Source: Sinomonas sp. ASV486 (lineage in GTDB: Bacteria > Actinomycetota > Actinomycetes > Actinomycetales > Micrococcaceae). From it: a DNA stretch of 64,000 nt. The translations under genes were made by a program, and so were the position numbers. Positions 9,978 through 18,517 of this stretch are shown here, piece after piece. Below the pieces are notes generated by a model, which had not been told where the DNA came from, searched no databases, and was given only the letters and a program-made list of their open reading frames with translations. The stretch is from contig NZ_JAVFJK010000008.1 of NCBI RefSeq assembly GCF_030908215.1, forward strand, positions 109,678-173,677, read 5' to 3'. Position 1 is the first letter of the stretch. Each line of letters starts with the position of its first letter.

Positions 9978-10904
9978 GTGCGCACGGCCCGCGCCGCGGA
10001 CGCCGGCGGGGCCGCCGCCCAGACTGCCAGACCTGCCGAAGTTCCCAGCCCGCTATGGTCCCCCGTGGGGCCGGACCTCATCGTCCAAGGTGACAACGCC
10101 GTAGTGCTTCCGCGCCTCCCGGATGCGGCGTTCACCATGGTCTACATCGATCCGCCGTTCAACACGGGCCGGCCGCAGCGTCGGCAGGAGCTGAGCATGT
10201 TGCGCAGCGCGGACGGCGATCGGGTCGGCTTCTCGGGCCAGCGCTACGAGACGATCAAGGGCGCGCTGCACACGTACGACGACGCGTTCAGCGACTACTG
10301 GGCATTCCTCGAGCCGAGGCTGATCGAGGCCTGGCGTCTCCTCACGCCGGACGGCACCCTGTACCTGCACCTCGACTACCGCGAAGTGCACTACGCCAAG
10401 GTGATGCTGGACGCGATCTTCGGTCGCTCATCGTTCCTGAATGAGATCATCTGGGCCTACGACTACGGTGCCCGGACCAAGCGGCGCTGGCCCACGAAGC
10501 ATGACAATGTGCTCGTGTACGTGAAGGACCCGGCCGCGTACCACTTCGACACGGCCGAGGTCGACCGTGAGCCCTACATGGCCCCCGGCCTCGTGACGCC
10601 GGAGAAGCGCGAGCTCGGCAAGCTGCCCACGGATGTGTGGTGGCACACGATCGTCTCCCCCACCGGACGGGAGAAAACCGGCTACCCCACGCAGAAGCCC
10701 GAGGGGCTCGTGCGTCGCATGGTCGCGGCATCGAGCCGCCCGGGCGACTGGGTCCTCGACTTCTTCGCCGGGTCTGGCACCCTCGGCGCGGTGGCCCAGC
10801 GCCTCGGGAGGCGGTTCGTATGCGTGGACGAGAACCCGCAGGCGATCGAGGTCATGTCCCGCCGCCTCCCCACTGCCAAGTTCCTCGGGACCTCGGAGTT
10901 CTAG
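9978..10904 (+). CDS. Orphan DNA methyltransferase (N6-adenine/N4-cytosine type)
   Basis: This 308-aa protein is a SAM-dependent DNA aminomethyltransferase. The catalytic motif IV is DPPF at residues 58-61 and the SAM-binding motif I is FAGSGT at 263-268. This order (catalytic before SAM) is the beta class. The region TDVWWHTIVSPTGREKTGYPTQKPEGLVRRMV is the usual motif X region. It starts with GTG 5 bp after the helicase stop and is probably co-transcribed. No restriction endonuclease is adjacent, so it looks solitary and may have an epigenetic role; the recognition site cannot be told from sequence. Its TAG stop overlaps the stop of the convergent PHP gene. Confidence 0.85.
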   Translation: MRTARAADAGGAAAQTARPAEVPSPLWSPVGPDLIVQGDNAVVLPRLPDAAFTMVYIDPPFNTGRPQRRQELSMLRSADGDRVGFSGQRYETIKGALHTYDDAFSDYWAFLEPRLIEAWRLLTPDGTLYLHLDYREVHYAKVMLDAIFGRSSFLNEIIWAYDYGARTKRRWPTKHDNVLVYVKDPAAYHFDTAEVDREPYMAPGLVTPEKRELGKLPTDVWWHTIVSPTGREKTGYPTQKPEGLVRRMVAASSRPGDWVLDFFAGSGTLGAVAQRLGRRFVCVDENPQAIEVMSRRLPTAKFLGTSEF

Positions 10905-11749
10905 GGACGCACGACGGCGGCCCCGTGCCCTTGGCGTTCGATCTCACCGAGGACCTCGGCGGTCGTCGTGTTCTCGCCGAGCCGATTGAGCTTGCCCGCG
11001 CCGTGGTAGTCGGACGAGCCGGTGACGAACAGTCCGGTCTCGGCCGCGAGGTCCAGGAGGAACGGCCGGCGCTCCTCTGGATTGTCCCGGTGGTACAGCT
11101 CGAGTCCGGCCAGGCCTGCGTCGATCATGTCGCGGTACACGGGTTCTCCAACGGTGCGCCCCCGCGCGGACGCTACCGGGTGCGCGAACACCGGCACGCC
11201 GCCGGCCTCGCGGATAAGCGAGACCGCGAACGCCGGTTCGGGCGCATAGTGCTGCACGAAGTACCGAGACCGCGAGGACAGGATCGTGGCGAAGGCCTCG
11301 GTGCGGTCACCCACGAGGCCCGCGGCGACGAGGGCGTCTGCGATATGCGGTCGGCCCACTGTCGCTCCGGGTGCGACGTGGCGCGTGACGTCGTCCCACG
11401 AGAGCGGGTAGTCCTCGGCCAGGAGGGAGACCATGTGCTCGGCCCGGGACAGTCTCGCGTCCTTGGCCTTCGTGATCTCCTCGAGCAGCCCGGGATGGGT
11501 GGGGTCCTGGAGGTAGCAGAGGAGGTGCACGCTGATGCCTTCCGGCGTGCGGCACGAGACCTCCATGCCCGGGACGAGCGTGAGCCCGAGCCGCCGCGCG
11601 GCGTCGGTGGCCTCGGCCCAGCCGGACGTTGAATCGTGGTCCGTGATCGCGAGGACGTCCAGCCCCGCCTCGAGCCCTGCCGCGACGAGTTCCGCGGGCG
11701 TCTCGGTCCCGTCGGAGACCGTCGAATGGGCGTGCAGATCGATCCTCAC
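10901..11749 (-). CDS. PHP-domain metal-dependent phosphoesterase (YciV-like)
   Basis: The 282-aa protein has the PHP metal site IDLHAHSTVSDGTETP at residues 3-18 and ITDHDSTSGW near residue 37, followed by PGMEVSC and a late VTGSSDYHG. This matches the family of nucleoside 3',5'-bisphosphate phosphatases and RNase AM. The likely role is 5'-end trimming of RNA or pAp hydrolysis in the cytoplasm; which of these applies cannot be decided here. It converges on the methyltransferase gene and shares the palindrome CTAG, so the two stop codons overlap. Start is ATG at 11749. Confidence 0.85.
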   Translation of the reverse strand: MRIDLHAHSTVSDGTETPAELVAAGLEAGLDVLAITDHDSTSGWAEATDAARRLGLTLVPGMEVSCRTPEGISVHLLCYLQDPTHPGLLEEITKAKDARLSRAEHMVSLLAEDYPLSWDDVTRHVAPGATVGRPHIADALVAAGLVGDRTEAFATILSSRSRYFVQHYAPEPAFAVSLIREAGGVPVFAHPVASARGRTVGEPVYRDMIDAGLAGLELYHRDNPEERRPFLLDLAAETGLFVTGSSDYHGAGKLNRLGENTTTAEVLGEIERQGHGAAVVRP

Positions 11750-11801
11750 ACCCTCACGATAGCGCGCTGGACATCACAGACCGCGGTGGAACAATGGCGT
11801 A

Positions 11802-13379
11802 ATGAGTGTTTCAGATTCCGCAGCCGGCGATCCCGGCCAGCCCGCAGCCGCACAGCAGCCCATGGAAGAGCGTGTCAACAACCGCTCGCAGCGCCCGACC
11901 TCGGACGCGTTCAAGGCATTCATGGCCTCGAAGTGGGCGCCTGCAGATGCCTCGCTCCCGGCGCGCGACGACGTGGCAGACCACGCCGAACGGCGCCGTC
12001 GTGCGATCTCCGACCGCTTCCCGGGCGAGCGGCTCATCATCCCGGCCGGGCCGCCGAAGGTCCGTTCCAATGACACCGACTACCGATTCCGTCCCCATTC
12101 AGCGTTCGCGCACCTCACCGGCCTCGGCCTCGACCATGAGCCCGACGCCGTGCTCATCCTCGAGCCTGTTGACGAGGGCACGGGCGACGGCGGCGGCCAC
12201 CACAGCGCGACCCTCTACTTCCGTCCGCTCGCCGGCCGCGACAGCGAACAGTTCTATGCCGACGCGCGCTCGGGCGAGTTCTGGGTTGGCGCGCGGCCCA
12301 CCCTCGCCGAGATCGAGGCTCGTCTGGGAATCGCGACCGCGCATCTCGACGGGCTCGAGGTCGCCGTCACGAAGGGCGTCGGCGCGGTGCAGATCGGCGG
12401 AATCTCGATCCGCCTCGTGCGCAAGGTGGACGAGAACATCGACGCGCTCGTGGACACGGCGCGCTACAACACGGCACAGGACCCGGACGCCCTGGACCTC
12501 AGCGCGCTTGATGCCCTCGACGACCAGCTCGCCGAGGCACTTTCCGAGCTCCGCCTCCTCAAGGACGAGTGGGAGGTCGAGCAGATGCGAGAGTCAGTCG
12601 CAGCGACCGTGGCGGGCTTCGAGGAGATCGTCCGGGCGCTCCCGCGGGCCGTCACGCACCGCCGTGGCGAGCGCGTCGTGGAGAGCGCGTTCTTCGCCAA
12701 AGCCCGCGAGGAGGGCAACGACCTCGGCTACGAGACGATCGCGGCCGCGGGCAACAACGCGACAGTGCTCCACTGGATCCGCAACAACGGCGCGGTACGC
12801 GAGGGCGAACTGCTCCTCGTGGACGCAGGCGTCGAGAGCGAGTCCCTCTACACCGCGGACATCACCCGAACCGTTCCCGTGAACGGCACCTACTCGGAGA
12901 TCCAGCGCCGCATCTATCAGGCGGTCCTCGACGCCGCCGACGCAGCCTTCGCCGCCGCGAAGCCCGGCGTCAAGTTCCGCCACGTGCACACGGCGGCGAT
13001 GGAGGTGCTCGCCGCCCGGCTCGAGGAATGGGGCATCCTGCCCGTGTCCGCGGCCGAGGCGCTCTCGGAGACCGGCCAGCAGCACCGCCGCTGGATGCCG
13101 CACGGAACGAGCCACCACCTGGGCCTCGACGTGCACGACTGCGCTCAGGCGCGCCGTGAGCTCTACCTCGACGGCGAACTCGCACCGGGCATGGTCTTCA
13201 CGATCGAGCCGGGCCTTTACTTCAAGGCGGAAGACCTTGCCATCCCTGAGGAATACCGCGGGATCGGCGTGCGCATCGAGGACGATGTCCTCATGACGGC
13301 CGAGGGCCCCGTGAACCTCAGCGCCGCACTCCCCCGCACCCCGAGCGATGTCGAGGCCTGGATGGCGTCCCTGCGCTGA
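11802..13379 (+). CDS. Xaa-Pro aminopeptidase (aminopeptidase P, M24B)
   Basis: This 525-aa enzyme removes N-terminal residues preceding proline. It has an N-terminal creatinase-like domain (about residues 60-220) and a C-terminal pita-bread domain. The five metal ligands are visible in order: Asp in LLLVDAGVES, Asp in YTADITRTVPV, His in HGTSHHLGLDVHDC, Glu in MVFTIEPGLYF and Glu in GIGVRIEDDVL. An extra N-terminal stretch of about 50 polar residues makes it longer than E. coli PepP (441 aa). It diverges from the PHP gene. Cytoplasmic; no signal peptide is seen. Confidence 0.92.
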   Translation: MSVSDSAAGDPGQPAAAQQPMEERVNNRSQRPTSDAFKAFMASKWAPADASLPARDDVADHAERRRRAISDRFPGERLIIPAGPPKVRSNDTDYRFRPHSAFAHLTGLGLDHEPDAVLILEPVDEGTGDGGGHHSATLYFRPLAGRDSEQFYADARSGEFWVGARPTLAEIEARLGIATAHLDGLEVAVTKGVGAVQIGGISIRLVRKVDENIDALVDTARYNTAQDPDALDLSALDALDDQLAEALSELRLLKDEWEVEQMRESVAATVAGFEEIVRALPRAVTHRRGERVVESAFFAKAREEGNDLGYETIAAAGNNATVLHWIRNNGAVREGELLLVDAGVESESLYTADITRTVPVNGTYSEIQRRIYQAVLDAADAAFAAAKPGVKFRHVHTAAMEVLAARLEEWGILPVSAAEALSETGQQHRRWMPHGTSHHLGLDVHDCAQARRELYLDGELAPGMVFTIEPGLYFKAEDLAIPEEYRGIGVRIEDDVLMTAEGPVNLSAALPRTPSDVEAWMASLR

Positions 13380-13400
13380 GCAGCACGCAGGCCCACCAAG

Positions 13401-13464
13401 GAACGCTGCATCAGGACAGGCCGCGACAGCGCTGGCTGAAGCGGGATGTCCTGATGCAGCGTTC
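13401..13464. terminator. Perfect 18-bp inverted repeat between convergent genes
   Basis: The arms GAACGCTGCATCAGGACA (13401-13418) and TGTCCTGATGCAGCGTTC (13447-13464) pair perfectly around a 28-nt loop. The repeat lies between the stops of the aminopeptidase gene (plus) and the stress-protein gene (minus). It probably acts as a bidirectional terminator. The long loop and lack of a U-tract are unusual. Confidence 0.65.
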
Positions 13465-13491
13465 TGTGTGAGTGGGAGACCCGCGGTGGAG

Positions 13492-14406
13492 CTACGCGCT
13501 CGGGTTGGCCTCGTCGTCGCCTTTCCCGGCGGGCCGGGGCTCCCCCTCCGGCTTTGGCTCTGGTTCCACGCGCACGCCGTACTGCGGGCGGCCGTCAGGG
13601 AGATCGTGATAGCCGCCGCGCGGCTCGTGGGCCGGCTGAGCGGGCACGGCCTTCGGCTCCGCGGCTTCCGGCTGCGGCTCGCCACCAGCGTTCACGCCGT
13701 ACGGATCGGTCCATCCGGACGGCCGCTTTGGCTCGTCATGCTGCGGAGGCTGCCACGGCTGGCCGTAGCCCGGCTGCTGCTGACCATAACCACCCTGCTG
13801 ACCATAGCCGCCTGGCTGGCCATACCCACCCTGCTGGTGCTGGCCACCCTGCTGACCGTAGCCGCCCGGCTGGCCATAGCCGCCCTGCTGGTGCTGGCCA
13901 CTCTGGACCGCGCCCTGGCCCATGGGGAGCTGGGCGAGGAGCCTGCGCGCCTCGTGGGCCACGTCCTGGCCGACAATGACGTCGTAGTTGCTCGCGATCA
14001 CCTGGCTCGTCGACGTGAAGTCCCTCTTGCCGCGCTGCATCGCATACGTCACGATGCCGAACAGCATGAAGAATGCCGCGCCCATGAGCACGGACGTGAT
14101 GATCGAGAAATAGCTGCCGTTTGGCGTGAAGAACGAGAGCAGCACGCCCACGAACAAGCCGAACCACATGCCGCTCAGGGCCCCGTTGAGGGCCACCCGG
14201 GGGTAGCTCAGGCGGCCGGTGACCCGCTCAACGAGCTTGAGGTCATTGCCGACGATCGCGACCAGCTCGACCGGGAACTGCTGGTCGGCGAGGTAGTCCA
14301 CGGCCTTCTGCGCATCGAGGTAGGAAGTGTAGGAGCCGACGGTTTCGCCGTGCGGGAGCGCGCGGGCCTCGTCGGTGGGCTTCGCGGAACCGAACAAGTT
14401 GGACAT
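13492..14406 (-). CDS. General stress family membrane protein with Gln/Gly/Tyr-rich tail
   Basis: The 304-aa protein begins with a general-stress (GSP 17M-like) domain: GSYTSYLDAQKAVDYLADQQFPVELVAIVGN. Two membrane helices follow at about residues 75-125 (ALNGALSGMWFGLFVGVLLS and a second hydrophobic run). The tail after residue 165 is low complexity: repeats of GGYGQ and QHQQ, then a Pro/Glu-rich charged region. I chose the ATG at 14406 (MSNLFG) over an upstream one because of family starts. The neighbours MgtE_N, DUF1003 and Mrp genes form a conserved actinobacterial block. Function is unknown beyond stress association. Confidence 0.8.
   Translation of the reverse strand: MSNLFGSAKPTDEARALPHGETVGSYTSYLDAQKAVDYLADQQFPVELVAIVGNDLKLVERVTGRLSYPRVALNGALSGMWFGLFVGVLLSFFTPNGSYFSIITSVLMGAAFFMLFGIVTYAMQRGKRDFTSTSQVIASNYDVIVGQDVAHEARRLLAQLPMGQGAVQSGQHQQGGYGQPGGYGQQGGQHQQGGYGQPGGYGQQGGYGQQQPGYGQPWQPPQHDEPKRPSGWTDPYGVNAGGEPQPEAAEPKAVPAQPAHEPRGGYHDLPDGRPQYGVRVEPEPKPEGEPRPAGKGDDEANPSA
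13790..13897 (-). repeat. Two tandem 54-bp coding repeats
   Basis: Units at 13790-13843 and 13844-13897 differ at only four positions and encode an 18-residue Gln/Gly/Tyr repeat in the tail of the general stress protein. Such a repeat can expand or contract by slippage. Confidence 0.8.
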
Positions 14407-14492
14407 GCCTCCATTCTTACGCGAGTCGCCGCGCAATATGTGTGTTTCCGCTCAGAGTGAGCGCTGAGTTTGAGCTGGAGTAGCCTAAGTGC

Positions 14493-15770
14493 GTGAGTTG
14501 GACCCCCACCCGTGTCTTCGTCGCCAGGCTCCTGGGCCTCGACGTCTTCGACCCTGCCGGCGACCGCGTAGGGCGGCTTCGCGACGTCGTCGTGATCCCC
14601 CGCGGCGTGCGCCCTCCCCAGTCTGTCGGCATCGTGGTGGAGGTCCCTGGGAAGAGGCGGGTGTTCGTGCCTATGACCCGCGTGACGAGCATGGACCAGT
14701 CGCAGATCATCACGACCGGCCTCATCAACCTGCGCCGGTTCGAGCAGCGCGGCGCGGAGCAGCTCATCCTCGGGGACGTCTTCGACAGCCACGTGACCCT
14801 CGTAGAGGACGGCACCGAGGCCACCATCGAGGACCTTGCCATCGACCAGCAGCGCAACGGCGACTGGCTCGTGAGCAAGCTGTTCGTGCGGCGTCTTCTG
14901 GGCGGCCGGGGCCTCCGTGGCCTTCGGCGTGGCGAGACGCTGCTCGTCGACTGGGAGGACACGCGGCGTGGCGCGGGTCAGGGCCGCGGCGCCGCCCAGT
15001 TCCTTGCGACGCACGAGGACCTCAAGCCCGCAGACTTCGCCGACGCCATGCAGGAGATGAGCGACCAGCGGCGGCTCGAGGTCGTCTCGGAGCTGCAGGA
15101 CGAGCGCCTTGCAGACGTCCTCCAAGAACTCCCCGAGGACGACCAGGTCGAGATCCTCTCCGCGCTGGACCTCGAGCGCGCGGCCGATGTCCTCGAGGAA
15201 ATGGACCCCGACGACGCCGCAGACCTTCTCGCCGACCTCCCTGCCGACAAGGCGGAGGAGCTCCTGCAGCTCATGGAACCTGAGGAAGCCGAGGACGTGC
15301 GCCGGCTCCTCCAGTACGACGAGGGAACCGCCGGTTCCGTCATGACGCCGGTTCCCGTGGTGCTCCCTCCGGAGGCCACGGTCGCTGAGGCGTTGGCCCA
15401 TGTGCGCCGCGAGGAGCTCAGTCCCGCGCTGGCCTCGTCGATCTACATCTGCCGGCCCCCGCTCGAGACCCCCACGGGGCGCTACCTCGGGACAGTGCAC
15501 ATCCAGCAGCTCCTTCGCAGCGCACCGCCCGAGCAGCTCGGCACCCTCGTGGACAAGAACCTCGAGCCCATCCACGACCTGGCGCCCATCGGCGACGTGG
15601 CGAGGGCCATGGCGCAGTACAACCTCAATTCCATTGCCGTTGTCAACGAGGACGGCCGTCTCGTCGGGGCGGTGACCGTTGATGACCTCCTCGACCACCT
15701 CCTGCCCGACGACTGGCGCGTCCACGAGGATGGCGAGCCCGTAAAGAAGTTCGGAGGACGCTTTGGCTGA
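14493..15770 (+). CDS. PRC-barrel / MgtE N-terminal / CBS domain protein
   Basis: This 425-aa soluble protein has a PRC-barrel-like N-terminus (FVARLLGLDVFDPAGDRVGR), a second PRC-like segment, an MgtE_N helical-repeat domain at about residues 185-280 (LQELPEDDQVEILSALDLER, EMDPDDAADLLADLPADKAE), and a CBS pair from about 285 to 415 (EGTAGSVMTPVPVVLPPEAT and INSIAVVNEDGRLVGAVTVD-like strands). It lacks the MgtE membrane channel, so it is a Mg2+/nucleotide-sensing relative rather than a transporter. The GTG start is preceded by TAGCCT at 14481-14486 with a 6-nt gap, suggesting a leaderless mRNA. It overlaps the next gene by 8 bp. Confidence 0.88.
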   Translation: MSWTPTRVFVARLLGLDVFDPAGDRVGRLRDVVVIPRGVRPPQSVGIVVEVPGKRRVFVPMTRVTSMDQSQIITTGLINLRRFEQRGAEQLILGDVFDSHVTLVEDGTEATIEDLAIDQQRNGDWLVSKLFVRRLLGGRGLRGLRRGETLLVDWEDTRRGAGQGRGAAQFLATHEDLKPADFADAMQEMSDQRRLEVVSELQDERLADVLQELPEDDQVEILSALDLERAADVLEEMDPDDAADLLADLPADKAEELLQLMEPEEAEDVRRLLQYDEGTAGSVMTPVPVVLPPEATVAEALAHVRREELSPALASSIYICRPPLETPTGRYLGTVHIQQLLRSAPPEQLGTLVDKNLEPIHDLAPIGDVARAMAQYNLNSIAVVNEDGRLVGAVTVDDLLDHLLPDDWRVHEDGEPVKKFGGRFG

Positions 15771-16374
15771 GCCCCGCAAGCTGCCCGGTCTGGATACCCC
15801 CCTCGAGCAGCGCACGCGGCTCATCCCCCGCCCCGATCCCGATGCATTCGGCCGCTTCGCGGAGAACTTCGCGCGCTACATGGGAACGCCGCGCTTCCTG
15901 CTGTACATGACGCTGTTCTGCGTGGTTTGGCTGGGCTGGAACACGTTGGGCCCTGAGGACCTGCAGTTCGACCCGAAGTCGCTCAACTACACGCTCCTGA
16001 CCCTCCTGCTGTCCCTCCAGGCCTCCTACGCCGCGCCCCTCATCCTCCTTGCCCAGAACAGGCAGGATGACCGCGACAGGGTGCAGATCGAGCAGGACCG
16101 GTCCCGCAACGAGCGCAGCCTCGCCGACACCGAGTACCTCACCCGCGAGCTCGCATCCCTGCGCCTCGCGCTGCGCGAGGTCGCCACGCGCGACTTCGTC
16201 AGGGCCGAGCTGCGCTCGCTCGTCGAGGACCTCGCGAACGATCCGGACGAGCCAGAGTCGGAGGGCCGTTCTGACCGGGTCCGCTCGGACGGGAGGCCCC
16301 GCAAGGAGCGAAAGCAGCGCGCCCCGAAGACCCAGCAGATCCCCCGGGTCCGCGACGCAGGGAGCACAGAATGA
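15763..16374 (+). CDS. DUF1003 membrane protein
   Basis: The 203-aa protein has the DUF1003 pattern: two transmembrane helices near residues 45-62 and 75-95 (FLLYMTLFCVVWLGWNTLGP and a stretch ending in LILLAQNRQDDRDR), then a charged helical C-terminus. It uses a TTG start 8 bp inside the preceding gene, with GGAGGA just upstream. Position between the MgtE_N gene and mrp suggests a common role, perhaps ion or envelope homeostasis, but no reaction is known for the family. Confidence 0.85.
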   Translation: MAEPRKLPGLDTPLEQRTRLIPRPDPDAFGRFAENFARYMGTPRFLLYMTLFCVVWLGWNTLGPEDLQFDPKSLNYTLLTLLLSLQASYAAPLILLAQNRQDDRDRVQIEQDRSRNERSLADTEYLTRELASLRLALREVATRDFVRAELRSLVEDLANDPDEPESEGRSDRVRSDGRPRKERKQRAPKTQQIPRVRDAGSTE

Positions 16375-17504
16375 GCGGAGTTCACTCCGTGCCCGTTTCG
16401 GAGGACGCCGTGCGGGCTGCCCTGCACGGCGTGATCGACCCGGAGCTGCGCCGTCCCATCGACGAGCTCGGCATGCTCCAGTCAGTGACGGTCGACGGCG
16501 CCCGGGTCACCGTCGGCGTCCTGCTCACCATCGCCGGGTGTCCCCTGCGGGGCACCATCGAGGGCGACGTGCACACGGCGCTCGGTGCCGTCCCCGGGGT
16601 GGAGGAGACCGACGTCGTGCTCGACGTCATGACCCCGCAGCAGCGGCAGGAGCTCAGGGAGCGGCTGCGGCCGGAGCGCGGCATCCCCTTCAGCCGCCCG
16701 GACTCGCTCACCAAGGTGTACGCGGTGGCCAGCGGCAAGGGCGGCGTCGGCAAGTCCTCGGTGACGGTGAACCTCGCGACCGAGCTGGCGTCCCGCGGGC
16801 TCCGCGTCGGCATCGTCGACGCGGATGTGCACGGCTTCTCGGTCCCGGGACTGCTCGGTGCGACCGGCACGCCGACAAGCGTGGACGACATGATCCTGCC
16901 GCCCATTGCACATGGCGTGAAGGTCATCTCGATCGGCATGTTCGTGGACGGCAATCAGGCGGTGGCCTGGCGCGGGCCGATGCTCCACCGCGCGCTTGAG
17001 CAGTTCCTCGGTGACGTCTTCTTCGGGGACCTCGATGTCCTCTTCCTCGACTTGCCGCCCGGCACGGGAGACGTGGCGATCTCGGTCTCGCAGCTCCTGC
17101 CGAATGCCGAGCTGCTCATCGTGACGACGCCGCAGGCCGCCGCCGCGGAGGTTGCCGAGCGGGCGGGCTCGGTCTCCGCGCAGACGGGACAGAAGGTGGC
17201 CGGGGTCATCGAGAACATGGCGGGCCTGACGCTCCCGGACGGAACAGTCATGGACGTGTTCGGCTCCGGTGGAGGCCAGCGTGTGGCCGAGAGGCTCAGC
17301 GCTGCACTCGGGACTCCGGTGGATCTCCTCGGGCAGGTGCCGCTCGACGTCGCGCTACGCGAGGGCGGCGATGCGGGCGTGCCGATCGTGCTCGGACAGC
17401 CCGGCTCGTCGGCGGCTGTTGCCCTGCGCGCCATCGCGGATCTGCTCGCCGCCAGACCCCGAGGACTCGCAGGCCGGAGCCTCGGAGTGGCTCCCGCGCC
17501 CTGA
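16371..17504 (+). CDS. mrp: Mrp/NBP35-type P-loop ATPase
   Basis: The 377-aa protein has an N-terminal MIP18/DUF59 domain (about residues 8-90, IDPELRRPIDELGMLQSV) and a C-terminal deviant P-loop ATPase domain with ASGKGGVGKSSVTVNLA near residue 121 and LFLDLPPGTGDVAIS. Family members carry Fe-S clusters to apoproteins. The Cys-x-x-Cys usually found after GVIENM is absent here (GVIENMAGLTLPDGTVMDVF), so Fe-S transfer is uncertain for this copy. The ATG overlaps the stop of the DUF1003 gene (ATGA), so the three genes are an operon. Confidence 0.9.
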   Translation: MSGVHSVPVSEDAVRAALHGVIDPELRRPIDELGMLQSVTVDGARVTVGVLLTIAGCPLRGTIEGDVHTALGAVPGVEETDVVLDVMTPQQRQELRERLRPERGIPFSRPDSLTKVYAVASGKGGVGKSSVTVNLATELASRGLRVGIVDADVHGFSVPGLLGATGTPTSVDDMILPPIAHGVKVISIGMFVDGNQAVAWRGPMLHRALEQFLGDVFFGDLDVLFLDLPPGTGDVAISVSQLLPNAELLIVTTPQAAAAEVAERAGSVSAQTGQKVAGVIENMAGLTLPDGTVMDVFGSGGGQRVAERLSAALGTPVDLLGQVPLDVALREGGDAGVPIVLGQPGSSAAVALRAIADLLAARPRGLAGRSLGVAPAP

Positions 17505-17536
17505 CTGCCTGGGCAGCGGCGCGGCCGGCCTCGGGC

Positions 17537-17941
17537 TCAGGTCGCCTCGGAGTCGAACGGTGCCTTCTCACCGGCAGAGAGCCGCTCCACAGTACGCTCC
17601 GGGGCGGCTGCGGCAACAGCGAAGGCGGGGGCACCTGCCGCTGCGGCCGCAACAGCGTTCGGAGCAGCAGCGGCGTCAGCGCCGCCCTCGTCGTCGAGGA
17701 GGGCATTGCGGATGATCTTGCGGGGGTCATACTGCCGCGGGTCGTACTTGCGCCAGTCCACCTCGTTGAGGTCGACGCCCGTTTCCTCCTTGAGCTGCTC
17801 CTTGGCCCCGGAGGCCATGCGGCGCAGCTCCTTCACGATATTCGTGAGCTTCTGGGTGTATTCGGGCAGCCGCTTGGGGCCGATCACGAGGATGCCGATG
17901 ACCAGCAGGATCAGGAATTCAGGGCCGTTGATTCCGAACAC
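17537..17941 (-). CDS. tatB: Sec-independent protein translocase TatB
   Basis: TatB forms the Tat receptor complex with TatC and exports folded proteins. The 134-aa protein has the short N-terminal membrane helix (FGINGPEFLILLVIGILVIG, including the GPEFL motif of TatB), the hinge GPKRLPEY, an amphipathic helix, then an Ala-rich disordered tail. The start is GTG at 17941; the minus strand has TAATGT (17954-17949) 7 nt before it, consistent with a leaderless transcript. It lies downstream of the sigE and anti-sigma genes, as in mycobacteria. Confidence 0.88.
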   Translation of the reverse strand: MFGINGPEFLILLVIGILVIGPKRLPEYTQKLTNIVKELRRMASGAKEQLKEETGVDLNEVDWRKYDPRQYDPRKIIRNALLDDEGGADAAAAPNAVAAAAAGAPAFAVAAAAPERTVERLSAGEKAPFDSEAT

Positions 17942-17998
17942 GCGTGCAACATTACCTTCTGCCCGCGGGAGCGGGCGATTCCGTTGGAAAGCGTCGCA

Positions 17999-18508
17999 TC
18001 AGGGGCGGCCCGATGCGCCGAAGACCACGCGCAGTCCGCGCCCGATCCGATCGAGCGGCTCTTCACTGCTTGAGGCCGTCTGCACAGAGAACCCGGGCAC
18101 ATCCCGCACCCACTGGTCGGCTCCGCTGGAGGTGCGGACGAGCGCTGGCGACCCGCTTCCGGCCACCGACCGGTGCTGCGGTTCCCCTGCAAGCGCGTAG
18201 GCCGTCACTGCCAGCGCCGCCGCACAGGCCGCCACCCCGGCCAGCGCCGACAGTCCGGCGCGGGCGGCACTGCGGCCGCGCCCTTCGCTGCTCTCGGCGA
18301 GCTCGGCCCTGGCCGCGAGGTATTGGGTGTGCTCGAGGAGCCGCTCGTGGAGGGCGTGGCTCGCGTCCGGCACCTGGGCCGTACGGAGGGACGCGAGGTA
18401 CCTGCGCTCGGTCTCAAGCCGACCGCGGCACTCGGGGCAGCACCTCACGTGCGCGGCGGACTCCGGATGTTCGTCGGGGAGGATGTCCCTCCATCGTGGA
18501 AGAGCCAT
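17999..18508 (-). CDS. Zinc-binding anti-sigma factor (RseA-like)
   Basis: The 169-aa protein has a ZAS motif: His20, Cys24 and Cys27 in HVRCCPEC (H-x3-C-x2-C), which binds the ECF sigma factor. A single membrane helix follows at about residues 84-108 (ALAGVAACAAALAVTAYALA), with an extracytoplasmic C-terminus of about 60 residues that could sense envelope stress. It begins 9 bp after the sigE stop, so the two are co-transcribed. The family role is to sequester SigE until stress leads to release or proteolysis. Confidence 0.85.
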   Translation of the reverse strand: MALPRWRDILPDEHPESAAHVRCCPECRGRLETERRYLASLRTAQVPDASHALHERLLEHTQYLAARAELAESSEGRGRSAARAGLSALAGVAACAAALAVTAYALAGEPQHRSVAGSGSPALVRTSSGADQWVRDVPGFSVQTASSSEEPLDRIGRGLRVVFGASGRP

Positions 18509-18517
18509 AGGGGCTTC

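Noticed and set aside
9978-10904. Restriction-modification system
   Set aside because: No endonuclease, specificity subunit or repair gene lies next to the methyltransferase; neighbours are housekeeping genes.
14493-15770. Magnesium transporter MgtE
   Set aside because: The protein has MgtE_N and CBS domains but no membrane channel domain.
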